Source: Promethearchaeota archaeon
GTDB taxonomy: Archaea; Asgardarchaeota; Lokiarchaeia; Sigyniarchaeales; SOKP01
Reading direction: 5' to 3'
Assembly: GCA_016839555.1 (NCBI GenBank)
Contig: JAEOUA010000006.1
Location: 1 to 64,000 of the forward strand
Length of the DNA stretch: 64,000 nucleotides
Made by a program: the position numbers and the translations under genes. The notes below the pieces were generated by a model, which ran no database searches, was not told where the DNA came from, and worked only from the letters and a program-made list of their open reading frames with translations. Positions within the stretch are counted from its first letter, which is position 1, and every line of letters begins with the position of its first letter. Below, piece by piece: positions 1-8,578 of the stretch.

Positions 1-477
1 AATAATGATACTTATGATGATTTCCTCATCGGAGCACCAAATGTTGCGACCGAGGCGGGAAAAGTGTATCTTATTTTTGGGAATGAATCAGACTATTTTT
101 CAAAGAATGTGAATCTGACGAATGCAGATGCCTCCTTTATTGGAGAAGCATTAATGGATGAAGCAGGATATTCAATTGCGGGCGCAGGTGATGTCAATAA
201 TGATGGTTATGATGATTTCCTCATTGGGGCATGTAAGAATTGTGATGGTGGCATTGAATCGGGAAAAGTCTATTTAATTTTTCCTTCCAAAACATTTACT
301 TCCTCTTTCTTCTCCCTTTTACTATTACTTTCGTCCCCCTCTACGGAAGAGGCAATTCCAACTTTTCCTCCACTGATTTTAATCCCAATAACTTTAGGTT
401 CAATTATAATTGGGGCGCTATATCAATTTAGAAAGAAATTAAGAACTATATTCGCTTATGAGTGGATGAAACAATAA
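1..477 (+). CDS. FG-GAP repeat membrane-anchored surface protein (3' end, partial)
   Basis: The reading frame is open from the first base, so the 5' part lies outside the window. Two FG-GAP (integrin alpha beta-propeller-like) repeats are visible: one ends in DDFLIGAP near the left edge, and one carries the calcium-loop motif DVNNDGYDD followed by FLIGA (about 190-230). They are followed by a hydrophobic stretch and a second membrane segment around PPLILIPITLGSIIIGALYQ, then a short basic tail ending RKKLRTIFAYEWMKQ. This suggests a beta-propeller outside the cell, a C-terminal anchor and a short cytosolic tail. FG-GAP proteins are common in archaeal surface and adhesion proteins; the ligand is unknown. 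A 12-T run follows the stop. Confidence 0.75.
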   Translation, partial: NNDTYDDFLIGAPNVATEAGKVYLIFGNESDYFSKNVNLTNADASFIGEALMDEAGYSIAGAGDVNNDGYDDFLIGACKNCDGGIESGKVYLIFPSKTFTSSFFSLLLLLSSPSTEEAIPTFPPLILIPITLGSIIIGALYQFRKKLRTIFAYEWMKQ

Positions 478-498
478 GATAAATTATATCTCCAAATC

Positions 499-510
499 TT
501 TTTTTTTTTT
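499..510 (+). terminator. Oligo-T terminator candidate
   Basis: An uninterrupted run of 12 T begins 22 bases after the stop codon of the FG-GAP gene. Archaeal RNA polymerase terminates at such T tracts without needing a hairpin. The rest of the gap up to 757 shows nothing I can interpret. Confidence 0.5.
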
Positions 511-756
511 ATCTTTTCTTTAGATATTATAAAAATAATAAAAGTACAAAATTTAATTGATGATGCTGTTTTAACTCAAGTAAAAATTTCCAACTTAAAT
601 CTCACAGAATATATAAAAAATAATAATTCAAATAGTTTCTTTAAAAAGGTGGGTACAGAGTTAATAACTTGACCAACGGGATGCAATGTAAATAATATAG
701 TTATAATCTTACTTGAGAATTAAAAAAATAAAATCTTCAAATTAGTTCCATTTTTA

Positions 757-1509
757 CTATTCAAGCTTATTCTTTATAATATCCTTTAACTCTTGAGCAT
801 TTTCAATTGCCCAGCCATACACATCATTATTGAAATAAACGAATATCGTAAGATCTTCTTCTAACCAATTGACTATCTTTTTGCCCCATTGTTCAAGATG
901 CTCTTTGGTATATTTACCATAATAATTACCGTGGGGACCATGAAATCTTATATATATAAAGTCTGCGGTAATTTTCTGAGGAAAAAATTCACCAGAAATA
1001 TCATGGAAACATAATGCTATATTATTATTGTTAAATAAATCATATATTTTATCAACATACCAGCTTGAATTCCTTAATTCGAAAGCATATACAAATTGAG
1101 CAGGAAGAATTTTAATAAATCGTTTTATTCTTTCAAAATTCAAATTCCACTGAGGAGGAAGCTGAAATAAGATCGGCCCTAATTTTTTTTCCATATTGCG
1201 AATTTTATTAATGAAATTATTAACGGGCTCTTTTCCATCTTTTAAGTTTTTCATGTGAGTGATATAGCGATTAGCCTTGAGAGCAAATATAAAATCTTTG
1301 GGTGTTTGATCTCTCCAATTTTCTACAATTTTTTTATCTGGAAGTTTATAAAAAGTATTATTAACTTCTACCGTTCGAAACGTTTTTGAATAGTAGTTCA
1401 ACATATCTTTATTATCAATATCTTCTAGATAAAATGTTTTCTTCCAATGTTTATACATCCACCCAGAAGTCCCTATGAAGAAATTCTCTTTTTGCGAATT
1501 TTTAATCAT
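757..1509 (-). CDS. DUF72 family protein (YecE-like)
   Basis: This 250-residue protein has the N-terminal FIGTSGWMYKHWKKTFY motif and the VEVNNTFYKLP and FALKANRYITH segments that define the DUF72/YecE TIM-barrel family, whose usual length is 230-290 residues. A conserved FELRNSSWY motif and a late IRFHGPHGNYYGKY motif also fit. The biochemical activity of DUF72 is not established. It is a single gene, read away from the upstream glutamate-dehydrogenase-like gene on the same strand, with about 100 bases between them. Family assignment is solid; function is unknown. Confidence 0.85.
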   Translation of the reverse strand: MIKNSQKENFFIGTSGWMYKHWKKTFYLEDIDNKDMLNYYSKTFRTVEVNNTFYKLPDKKIVENWRDQTPKDFIFALKANRYITHMKNLKDGKEPVNNFINKIRNMEKKLGPILFQLPPQWNLNFERIKRFIKILPAQFVYAFELRNSSWYVDKIYDLFNNNNIALCFHDISGEFFPQKITADFIYIRFHGPHGNYYGKYTKEHLEQWGKKIVNWLEEDLTIFVYFNNDVYGWAIENAQELKDIIKNKLE

Positions 1510-1611
1510 TTTTCAAGAAAAAGAAATATTTTTTTTTACTTAAATAAAACCATATTAATTACTAAATTATTTAGAGCCCATAAACTTTAATTAAATGGGA
1601 TTTAGTATGAA

Positions 1612-2826
1612 TTATTTTATGATATCCTCTAATTCTTTAATATCTTTTTTCTTTCTTTCTATTTTAACTTTTAATTCATCTAAAGCTTTATTTTTAGCAA
1701 ACTCGTAAGGGGAAATGTGTTTCTCAGAGGCTTTTTCTAATATATTTAGGGCTGTTTCCAAAATTCGTGACTTAATATGCTCATCAATGCTAATATTAGC
1801 TTCTACCTTTTTTCTAGTTGATAATGCTAAAATATCACCCGAACTTGATATAAAATCAGGAAAAGCCAATATTTTTCTTTCATACAGCTCTGAAATTATT
1901 TCCTCTTCATAAGGTATATTAATAGCAGGAATTATTGCTTTTGCATTAATTTTTTCAATATTATCTTTATTAATCGAATTGGGTCGAGCACCAGGAATCA
2001 TGAAGTCAATTGAATAATCAGAAGACAATTCAAATAATTTTTCTTTCGGAAGTTTTATGAGATTTTGACTTTCATAATAATTTATGAAGTTATCCCCATG
2101 TTCTTTTTTTAAATCTAATAATTGATCTATATTTAACCCATCCTCATCAAAAACAGCTCCTTCTAATGTGGATATACCCAAAAGTTTATGTCCAAAATTT
2201 TTCAACCATTTAGCAACCTCTCTTTCGGCTCTCCCAAAACCTTCCATTAGAATTGTTATTGGGTCGTTCCATTTAATTTCATTATCTATTATTTTAAATT
2301 TATCCAAATTTTGATGAATTATATTCAAACAATTTGAAACACTTATGCCTATATATTTTTTTTTTAAAGCAATATCATACTTAAAAATACCAATTTTACG
2401 TGATATCAATTCTGGCCTACCAGATATTTTAAATATTTGTTCTATATCTGTATGTTTACTTCCTAGACCTGGTTCAGGATAAAAAATATCTTCTTTAATT
2501 AAATATCTTATTTGTTCCCCAAAGCTCGCAATATAGAGATTTTTTTCTTCACTCTGGGGATCAAAAACTAATCCCGCTGATGCGCCTCCTATTGGTATTT
2601 TAAAACTAGCAGCCTTTAATGACATTGACCTAGCTAATCGAATAATCTCATTTAAACTTAAATCTGGAGCAATGCGAAGATCTCCCATAGGAATACCATA
2701 TTTTGAATTATCGATAACAAGAAATGCTCGCAAATTTATTATTGGCTCTCGAAATATCATAACTTTTTCTGGACCAATCTCATCTAAGAGAATTTCATTT
2801 AAAGTAATATTACTCATTTTAATCAC
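1612..2826 (-). CDS. Glu/Leu/Phe/Val dehydrogenase-like protein lacking the active-site lysine
   Basis: The 404-residue length and the order of domains match amino-acid dehydrogenases of the glutamate dehydrogenase superfamily. The N-terminal substrate domain ends in MSLKAASFKIPIGGASAGL, and a C-terminal Rossmann domain carries GFGRAEREVAKWL (about residues 195-207). The substrate-binding lysine is present (K71 in MSLK). The active-site signature, normally GG-[SAG]-K-x-[GV], reads GGASAG here, so the catalytic lysine is serine 83 (TCA at 2578-2580). The rest of that signature is intact, including the terminal D-P. It is therefore either a non-canonical enzyme or a catalytically dead paralogue with a binding role. 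A 15-residue lysine-rich tail ends the protein. Confidence 0.75.
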   Translation of the reverse strand: MIKMSNITLNEILLDEIGPEKVMIFREPIINLRAFLVIDNSKYGIPMGDLRIAPDLSLNEIIRLARSMSLKAASFKIPIGGASAGLVFDPQSEEKNLYIASFGEQIRYLIKEDIFYPEPGLGSKHTDIEQIFKISGRPELISRKIGIFKYDIALKKKYIGISVSNCLNIIHQNLDKFKIIDNEIKWNDPITILMEGFGRAEREVAKWLKNFGHKLLGISTLEGAVFDEDGLNIDQLLDLKKEHGDNFINYYESQNLIKLPKEKLFELSSDYSIDFMIPGARPNSINKDNIEKINAKAIIPAINIPYEEEIISELYERKILAFPDFISSSGDILALSTRKKVEANISIDEHIKSRILETALNILEKASEKHISPYEFAKNKALDELKVKIERKKKDIKELEDIIK

Positions 2827-3132
2827 ATTTTTAAGCTCTTTTTTATCATTTTAGTTTATAAAAGTTATCTTCATCATAATCATTAGATCCCTTCTTTTCT
2901 TTAACAATAATCTTAAAAGAAAGACATAATAAAAAAATGTTGCAATTATAACTTATTGATTTCAATATTAATAATAGCAGAAAAAATTTTTTAAAATATT
3001 TTATTTAATCTTTTTTCTTCTAAAGGCTATAGATATATTCTTACATTATGAAATAAATAAAATTCCAAAGATCCTTCAAATCCGATAGCTAGCTCATTCT
3101 TTTTTTTCATAAATTTAATAATAAATATCCAT
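2827..3132. other. Intergenic AT-rich stretch, no gene supported
   Basis: About 300 bases between two minus-strand genes. It holds the presumed promoter of the dehydrogenase-like gene and short T/A runs. One 27-codon minus-strand ORF (3027-3110) is open but too short to support. Confidence 0.5.
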
Positions 3133-4401
3133 TCAGTAATAGGTCTCAGGAAACGAAGTTTTTTTAGGGAACAAAACGGAAATCAATGGTTTAGAAGAGT
3201 GCTTAATCATTGCATCTTTTAAAATGTATTTGATCTCTTCAAAATTTTTATCTCCTAAGAGTAATTTGTAAAGCATGGGGCCGGGTATCTGTACACCGCA
3301 GCTTAATTCTGCGGGATATTCTTTAACGGTTTGAAACCCAATAATTTTACCCTCCTCAAAATGAAGTTTAAATGTTTCCTGGTAATTACTGATACTGATG
3401 GTCTGCGAAAGGTTTCTATAGTCTGAATTTCGGATTCTTTCCTCTAATAAATTCTTAATTATGCGAAGATATCTCTCTATACTTGGGATTTTGACCTGCC
3501 ATCCGTAATCCTGATACTGATAGCCTCCTAATTGTAATATTAAATTAGACAAAATCGAATCATTTTGAAGGTCTAGATCTATTTCATTTTTACTGGTATC
3601 ATCATGAAAATCTTTTAGAAATTGAAGTAATTTAATACATTGATCTTCAGTTAAAGAGGAACTTCTAATCTTATAACCCGTTTTATCGTAAGTCATCCCT
3701 AAAGTAAAATAAGCCATATCTTTTCCCTCTTCTTCAATAATATACGTACTTGCCATAAGATCGGAAATATTAGAATTAAAATGTTTGAACGTGAATGATT
3801 CCTTCCAAAAAGCATTCCAAAATAAGAGGTTCTGATGATAATTTTCGTATTTTTCTTCAATAAATTCTAAATCCTGTAATGTAGCATTATGAATGATAAT
3901 AGATTTTAATGTTTGAGAAGGAATTATTGATTTGGGCAATATAAACCGATTATCGAGGGGAAATGAAAATTCATACCCCAATTTTCGATAAAAATAAGGA
4001 ATTCCTCTAAGTACCGAAAAAATATATCCTTTTTCCTGCATAATCTGTTCATAGATCGCATTTAATTCTCTTACTAAACCTCTTCTTCGATAAGATTCGG
4101 CGGTGCCAACAAAGCCCATTTCACAGATAGAAATCGACAGAGGTCCCATCCTCCACTCTAAAGGCAACAACGCAATACTGGAGACAATTTTTTCGGATTT
4201 TAAATCTTTAATATATAGCCAATATATATCCTTTCTTCTCGGATGACGAAAAAATATGTGGTTTAAATATTCTCGTATAGTTTCTTCATGAATACTGACA
4301 TTAAATTCTAGAATCTCCTCAAATTCTTTTTCGTGGTCAGTTGCAATGTGAAGTAGGAATCGATCGTTAATCTGAAAAGTGTCTCCTTTTGATATGACCA
4401 T
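3133..4401 (-). CDS. Eis-like GNAT N-acetyltransferase
   Basis: The protein has 422 residues, the usual size of the Eis (enhanced intracellular survival) family: two GNAT-type lobes followed by an SCP2-like C-terminal domain. The acetyl-CoA-binding motif is visible as VGTAESYRRRGLVREL (about 98-113), followed by the family motif GIPYFYRKLGYEF (133-145). The C terminus contains PKPLISVLFP-like sequence (SSKPLISVLFPKKTSFP), resembling the conserved end of Eis proteins where the terminal carboxylate takes part in catalysis. Eis enzymes acetylate amines such as aminoglycosides or protein lysines; the substrate here cannot be read. It stands alone, with 300-base gaps on both sides. Confidence 0.8.
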   Translation of the reverse strand: MVISKGDTFQINDRFLLHIATDHEKEFEEILEFNVSIHEETIREYLNHIFFRHPRRKDIYWLYIKDLKSEKIVSSIALLPLEWRMGPLSISICEMGFVGTAESYRRRGLVRELNAIYEQIMQEKGYIFSVLRGIPYFYRKLGYEFSFPLDNRFILPKSIIPSQTLKSIIIHNATLQDLEFIEEKYENYHQNLLFWNAFWKESFTFKHFNSNISDLMASTYIIEEEGKDMAYFTLGMTYDKTGYKIRSSSLTEDQCIKLLQFLKDFHDDTSKNEIDLDLQNDSILSNLILQLGGYQYQDYGWQVKIPSIERYLRIIKNLLEERIRNSDYRNLSQTISISNYQETFKLHFEEGKIIGFQTVKEYPAELSCGVQIPGPMLYKLLLGDKNFEEIKYILKDAMIKHSSKPLISVLFPKKTSFPETYY

Positions 4402-4725
4402 GTTATTATTAATGATAACTTATTGATTATTTTTATGATATTTTAAGTATTAATAAGAATTTACTCGTCTTTTGGACGGAATAGATGAAAAAAAGCGAAA
4501 ATCTAATCAAATTAAAAAATAACTTTTTAATCTATTTCCATTCATCATTCCAAGTTATTGAATATTGTAAAAAGAAGGTTATTCTTTTATGATTCAAATG
4601 ATAATTAGGTTTCTACACGTACATTCATGAGCGATAATGAGATGGAATTTATACCAATGTAAACCTTCATGTCACTTATTAAAATCATCTTCCTTTCCTG
4701 AATCAATAAGACATCTTAAAATAGC
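4402..4725. other. Intergenic AT-rich stretch, nothing recognised
   Basis: About 320 bases between two minus-strand genes. I see no open reading frame, repeat or RNA structure that stands above the AT-rich background. Confidence 0.4.
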
Positions 4726-5655
4726 TTATTTATAACAGAGAGAATACAATTCCTTATTTACAGTTCTAGACGATTTAACATCCTTTACCAATTGATTGAA
4801 ATCATCAATTATTCGTTTCATCTCTTCTTGAGCAGAATTGGCATGCCCCGATAATACAATTCGTCCGAAATCCGAATTTATAAGATTTTTTATCTTGCGA
4901 GCTATCAGTTTTTTCGGAAAATTTTTTAAATACTTATACTTTGAGGGGAGAATGGGAATTTTAAGCTCTTTTAGTGCCTTTAAATTTTCTTGGAATGCAA
5001 GTATAGATTTTTTGATAAGTTGATCCTCATTTCCAAGTATAGAACTTTTATTCCTTGCAGCCTTAGACCCCAAAGCAAGTGCAGATATTAACGCAGCGTG
5101 AGTTTTTAACCACGCATCAATACTTTTTGGTGTTTCTACTTTAATTTTAGACTCTTCTAAGACCTTCTTAATTTTTTGCACTCTTTTTGAGATTTGACCA
5201 TCAATTTCTCCCACATACAAAATACAATCTTCTACGTATGCGCTGATTACCTTTCCATCCTTTCTATAGCCTCCAGATCCTCCGAATCCTAATAAGATAC
5301 GGTTTTTCCCTAATGCTTGAGAATACTCCTTAGCACCGGTAACATTATTACCCACGAAAAGATAACTCGGAATTTTGGTGTTTTTAGCCAAAATTGGCAA
5401 AATATCACTCGTTTGATGGCGAGGCATAATGATAAATACTATATCATAATAATCCTCGGGACTTAGTAACTCGGTCACATCGATCTCTGTGTGATATTGC
5501 TTTTTAAAAAGCTCATCATGAATGATAATTCCATTGTTCCTTAATTGTTTTAAGCGTTCACCCCTCGCTAAGACAGTTATTTCATTTCCTCCAGATTTGA
5601 GCATGTATGCAAATATGGATCCAATAACTCCTGCTCCATAAATTAATATTTTCAT
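4726..5655 (-). CDS. Ketopantoate reductase family oxidoreductase (PanE/ApbA-like)
   Basis: The 309-residue protein begins with the Rossmann motif GAGVIGS (residues 7-13) and continues with LARGERLKQLRNNGI, the typical NADP-binding start of the ketopantoate reductase family. A conserved lysine lies in the C-terminal helical domain (DAWLKTHAALISAL), where PanE has its catalytic lysine in a WxK context. Ketopantoate reductase makes pantoate for coenzyme A, but the family includes many enzymes of other substrates. The C-terminal half is divergent (GHANSAQEEMKRI), so I would not name it panE. It is preceded by a 370-base gap. Confidence 0.75.
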   Translation of the reverse strand: MKILIYGAGVIGSIFAYMLKSGGNEITVLARGERLKQLRNNGIIIHDELFKKQYHTEIDVTELLSPEDYYDIVFIIMPRHQTSDILPILAKNTKIPSYLFVGNNVTGAKEYSQALGKNRILLGFGGSGGYRKDGKVISAYVEDCILYVGEIDGQISKRVQKIKKVLEESKIKVETPKSIDAWLKTHAALISALALGSKAARNKSSILGNEDQLIKKSILAFQENLKALKELKIPILPSKYKYLKNFPKKLIARKIKNLINSDFGRIVLSGHANSAQEEMKRIIDDFNQLVKDVKSSRTVNKELYSLCYK

Positions 5656-6025
5656 ATTTTAACTTTTTATATCTAATTTGTATATAATTAATTAGATGCA
5701 ACTAATATATAAATTTTATCCTCCTAATAGATTTAAAAAAAATAAAGATCAAAATATTTCTTCAATATTAAAATTTAATTGAAATAATTTCAATGAGATT
5801 TATTATTATGAATAAATTTAATAAATGATTTCTTAGTTTTCTATTTATTATTATATTGATACTACTATATCAAGATAGTGAATAATAGATTATATATTGT
5901 AAAATTAGAAGAGTTAAGAAAAGAAGGAAACTAAACTTTTTACTCTTTTTTAAATATAAATCTTAAAGAAATAGATATAAAAAATAGTATGAAGTGGTGA
6001 TGAGACTAGATGAAAAGGCAAAATA
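5656..6025. other. Intergenic region with one perfect palindrome
   Basis: About 370 bases with no supported gene. It contains the palindrome described separately at 5778-5794. A short plus-strand open stretch near 5880-5930 lacks a start and is not supported. Confidence 0.4.
5778..5794. promoter_or_regulatory. Palindrome, possible operator
   Basis: ATTGAAAT-A-ATTTCAAT is a perfect 8+1+8 inverted repeat about 120 bases upstream of the ketopantoate-reductase-like gene. It could be a repressor site, but palindromes of A and T are frequent by chance in this background. Confidence 0.2.
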
Positions 6026-6898
6026 TCATTTTTTCAAGAACCCCCATATATCTTTTTGAACCTGCTTTAAATTGGATTGCACAAGATTATGACCATATCC
6101 TTTATATAATATTAATTCTGAATTAGGTATTCCTTCCGCGGTTGTTCTAACATCTTCAGCAGTATATCCAATATCTTCTTCTCCACTTAGTATTAAATTT
6201 GGAACTTTAATTTCCTTTAATCTATCTTTAAAATTCATCTCTCGATCTGCTTGAACCTCAATTAAGAAATCATTGGGATATTCAACTTCTCCTATAATTT
6301 TCTTCCCTATTAAACTGATAAAAAATTTAATAATACTTCTCCATAAGCGAGAAGTGAAAACTAAATCCATTATTGAGGCCAAAGCTTTTCCATATTTTTG
6401 TTGCTTAAAATATTCTGCTGCCTTTCTTTCGAATTCTACACCACGTTCGCTTAATCTATAAGCGGCAGAGATAATAATCAATTTTTTGACAACATCGGGA
6501 TGATCAGCAGCCAAATAGAGAGCAATTTGCCCTCCCGTCGAGACTCCCATTATATCAACAGGCTCTTTAAATTCTCGCCTAATGAGTTTCGCATAATCTT
6601 TTGCCATTTTATCCATCAAATAATTCTCTGGTAAGTTAGGTCTCCGTCCAATTAAATATACCGTATATTCTGAGGTGAATGCTTTAGCTGATTTTATGAA
6701 TTGTTTTAGCATAAAACCTGATGGGGGTTCATGTTTGAATGATAAAGCTTCAATATTTACCATTATCTTAGGTTTATCTCCCATTCGAGCATATGGAAGT
6801 CCATCCTTAAAAAAGCCTGTTTCTACATTATATTTCTGCTTTATTTTTTTATCTTTATCCTTTTTCATAGTTGATTCAAAATTCATAAAAGTTTTCAA
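6026..6898 (-). CDS. Alpha/beta hydrolase
   Basis: The 290-residue protein has the nucleophile elbow GVSTGG with the serine at residue 120, an acid candidate in LSGEEDIGYTAEDVR (about residue 235) and a histidine in GYGHNLV near the C terminus, which makes a complete serine-hydrolase triad. There is no signal peptide, so it acts in the cytosol. The N terminus is lysine-rich and three methionines occur in the first 11 residues, so the exact start is uncertain. Its start lies only 30 bases after the end of the upstream DNA methyltransferase gene on the same strand, so the two may be co-transcribed. The substrate cannot be predicted. Confidence 0.8.
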   Translation of the reverse strand: MKTFMNFESTMKKDKDKKIKQKYNVETGFFKDGLPYARMGDKPKIMVNIEALSFKHEPPSGFMLKQFIKSAKAFTSEYTVYLIGRRPNLPENYLMDKMAKDYAKLIRREFKEPVDIMGVSTGGQIALYLAADHPDVVKKLIIISAAYRLSERGVEFERKAAEYFKQQKYGKALASIMDLVFTSRLWRSIIKFFISLIGKKIIGEVEYPNDFLIEVQADREMNFKDRLKEIKVPNLILSGEEDIGYTAEDVRTTAEGIPNSELILYKGYGHNLVQSNLKQVQKDIWGFLKK

Positions 6899-6928
6899 TT
6901 TTATTTCAAATTTTTTCTTAATAAATGT

Positions 6929-8383
6929 TTATAACCAATCTTCTATTTTGTTTAAACTATTTTTTTGATATTTCTTTTTTAAATTACCGAGTAATTTTAT
7001 AACTTTCTTTGGCTGTTTAGATTTTATTAGTTCAATTAGTTTTTCTCTATCGTCTTTTTTATAATTTATAGGATAGGTTTCAATTAATTCTCTTACTTGA
7101 GTTAATCCTAAATATTTTCTAGTATATTCTGCATTAGAATATTTATAGGTAGTTAAAAATTCGCTATCTAATTTCTTCCTAAAATATTCTAACATCAAAT
7201 TGAAATAGTTTTTCAATAAAACTTGATCTTGCGAAGAAATAATAGGTGTCAAAAAGATTTGAATAGGAGACGTACGATAGGTTGCTTTTGATACATAAAT
7301 TCCATCCACATTAAAATCCTCTTTAATAAAATTTAATCCTACTCTTCTATCTAATGAGCCCGTATCCACAGTTCTAATATAGAGAAGATTTGATTTGACT
7401 TGTTCCTTTAAATAGTTATTTACTTTAAGTACTTTTCTTTTATAGGTATTAGATACATATTCATTGGTATCAATAACTTCAATTTCATTTTCTCCTTTAT
7501 TTCCTTCGACTTCTTTATGTCTCAAATAATATTTCACGACTAAAGGGTTAAAGACCTTAAATTTTTTTGCGAATTCATCGAATTCTGCCCCACCACGATA
7601 TTTAAATTCGGGAGATAAATTATATTTTCGTTCGAGAATTTTATTATTTTTCTTGAATTTAATGCCCGTAAATTTCTGAGGATTAGCATTTTGGGATTTC
7701 TTTCTCTGAAAGAAGCCAATACAAATATTTGTACCAGTAAAATCAAAAATTTGAGTTTCAAAAATTAACATTTTTACTATGTTATAATATTTAAGGAAAT
7801 CCATACGAAACTTATTTGAAACTGAGGCCCCAAAAATAAAGTTCGAGGGAATTATATATATCAGATTTTTGAGCCTATTTCTTAAATCATTGATCATTGC
7901 AATTTGATAGAGATCCTGATAACCCTCGTTTTCGTTTTCAAAATATTTTAAATGCGTTTTTGTCTCTTCATGTTTTCTTATATATCCTAAATATAAATAG
8001 GGGGGATTAGTTATGTGATACAGCGGATAATGAGTTTTTTTTAATTTTTTTGGAAAACTATCCAAATTATCTCTGCGAACGATATTTTCTTCAGCTATTT
8101 CTACAGGAATTTTATAGGACTGCGCTTTTTTTATGCATTTTTGAATCATTTGCTGTTGAATATCTGATAAATAAATATGTTCTTTGAAAAAATCTAATCT
8201 CTCAGCAATAGGAATCTTTTCTAAAATGGGGAAAATTAAATTTCCCTCTCCACAATAAAGATCCATCCATGTATATTCGTAAAGTATATCTTTTATTTCT
8301 GGATAGATATAAGATAAAAAGGTATCTTGAGGCGTTAAATGAATGCCTAAAGCCCTTCGATTAGGATTTTTTTCTTTTGAAAT
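6929..8383 (-). CDS. Adenine-specific DNA methyltransferase (NPPY type), ATT start
   Basis: The motif I region reads DLYCGEGN and the catalytic motif IV reads NPPY (about residues 126-129), which marks N6-adenine or N4-cytosine methyltransferases of the Eco57I/TaqI kind. The first ATG (8266) would cut the protein just before motif I and remove GIHLTPQDTFLSY, which aligns with GLVITPPKTANYI in the divergent paralogue at 8579. The frame stays open upstream to a stop at 8402-8404. It contains no ATG, GTG or TTG, but has ATT at 8381-8383, six bases after a GGGAG Shine-Dalgarno, giving 484 residues. The C-terminal half (about 250 residues) is probably the target-recognition domain. I see no nuclease domain. 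Confidence 0.8.
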   Translation of the reverse strand: MSKEKNPNRRALGIHLTPQDTFLSYIYPEIKDILYEYTWMDLYCGEGNLIFPILEKIPIAERLDFFKEHIYLSDIQQQMIQKCIKKAQSYKIPVEIAEENIVRRDNLDSFPKKLKKTHYPLYHITNPPYLYLGYIRKHEETKTHLKYFENENEGYQDLYQIAMINDLRNRLKNLIYIIPSNFIFGASVSNKFRMDFLKYYNIVKMLIFETQIFDFTGTNICIGFFQRKKSQNANPQKFTGIKFKKNNKILERKYNLSPEFKYRGGAEFDEFAKKFKVFNPLVVKYYLRHKEVEGNKGENEIEVIDTNEYVSNTYKRKVLKVNNYLKEQVKSNLLYIRTVDTGSLDRRVGLNFIKEDFNVDGIYVSKATYRTSPIQIFLTPIISSQDQVLLKNYFNLMLEYFRKKLDSEFLTTYKYSNAEYTRKYLGLTQVRELIETYPINYKKDDREKLIELIKSKQPKKVIKLLGNLKKKYQKNSLNKIEDWL

Positions 8384-8394
8384 TTTTTTCTCCC
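8381..8394 (-). promoter_or_regulatory. Shine-Dalgarno and ATT start codon of the minus-strand methyltransferase
   Basis: On the minus strand the order is GGGAG (8394-8390), six A (8389-8384), then ATT TCA AAA GAA. The spacing is ideal for the ribosome, and protein homology to the paralogue starts a few residues downstream. This is the only start-like arrangement that keeps the conserved N terminus. Confidence 0.55.
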
Positions 8395-8578
8395 GTCCTT
8401 TCTATTATAATTCCATTAAAATTGATTTAGACAAATATTTGCTTTATTAACTGTAGATAGATCTAACTTATTCTTGAAGTTATATTATTTGTATAGTATT
8501 AATTCAATTTATTTTTATGATGATACCGAATTAATAGTGAACTTTTTTCAATACCTTAATAATTTTATATTAGTAAAT

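Noticed and set aside
3027..3110. 27-codon minus-strand ORF starting MKKKNELAIGFEGSLEF
   Set aside because: It is too short, has no Shine-Dalgarno, and its weak likeness to the start of Kae1 proteins ends after nine residues.
8474..8578. N-terminal extension of the plus-strand methyltransferase from TTG at 8474
   Set aside because: The added 35 residues are low-complexity, and family homology begins after the ATG at 8579.
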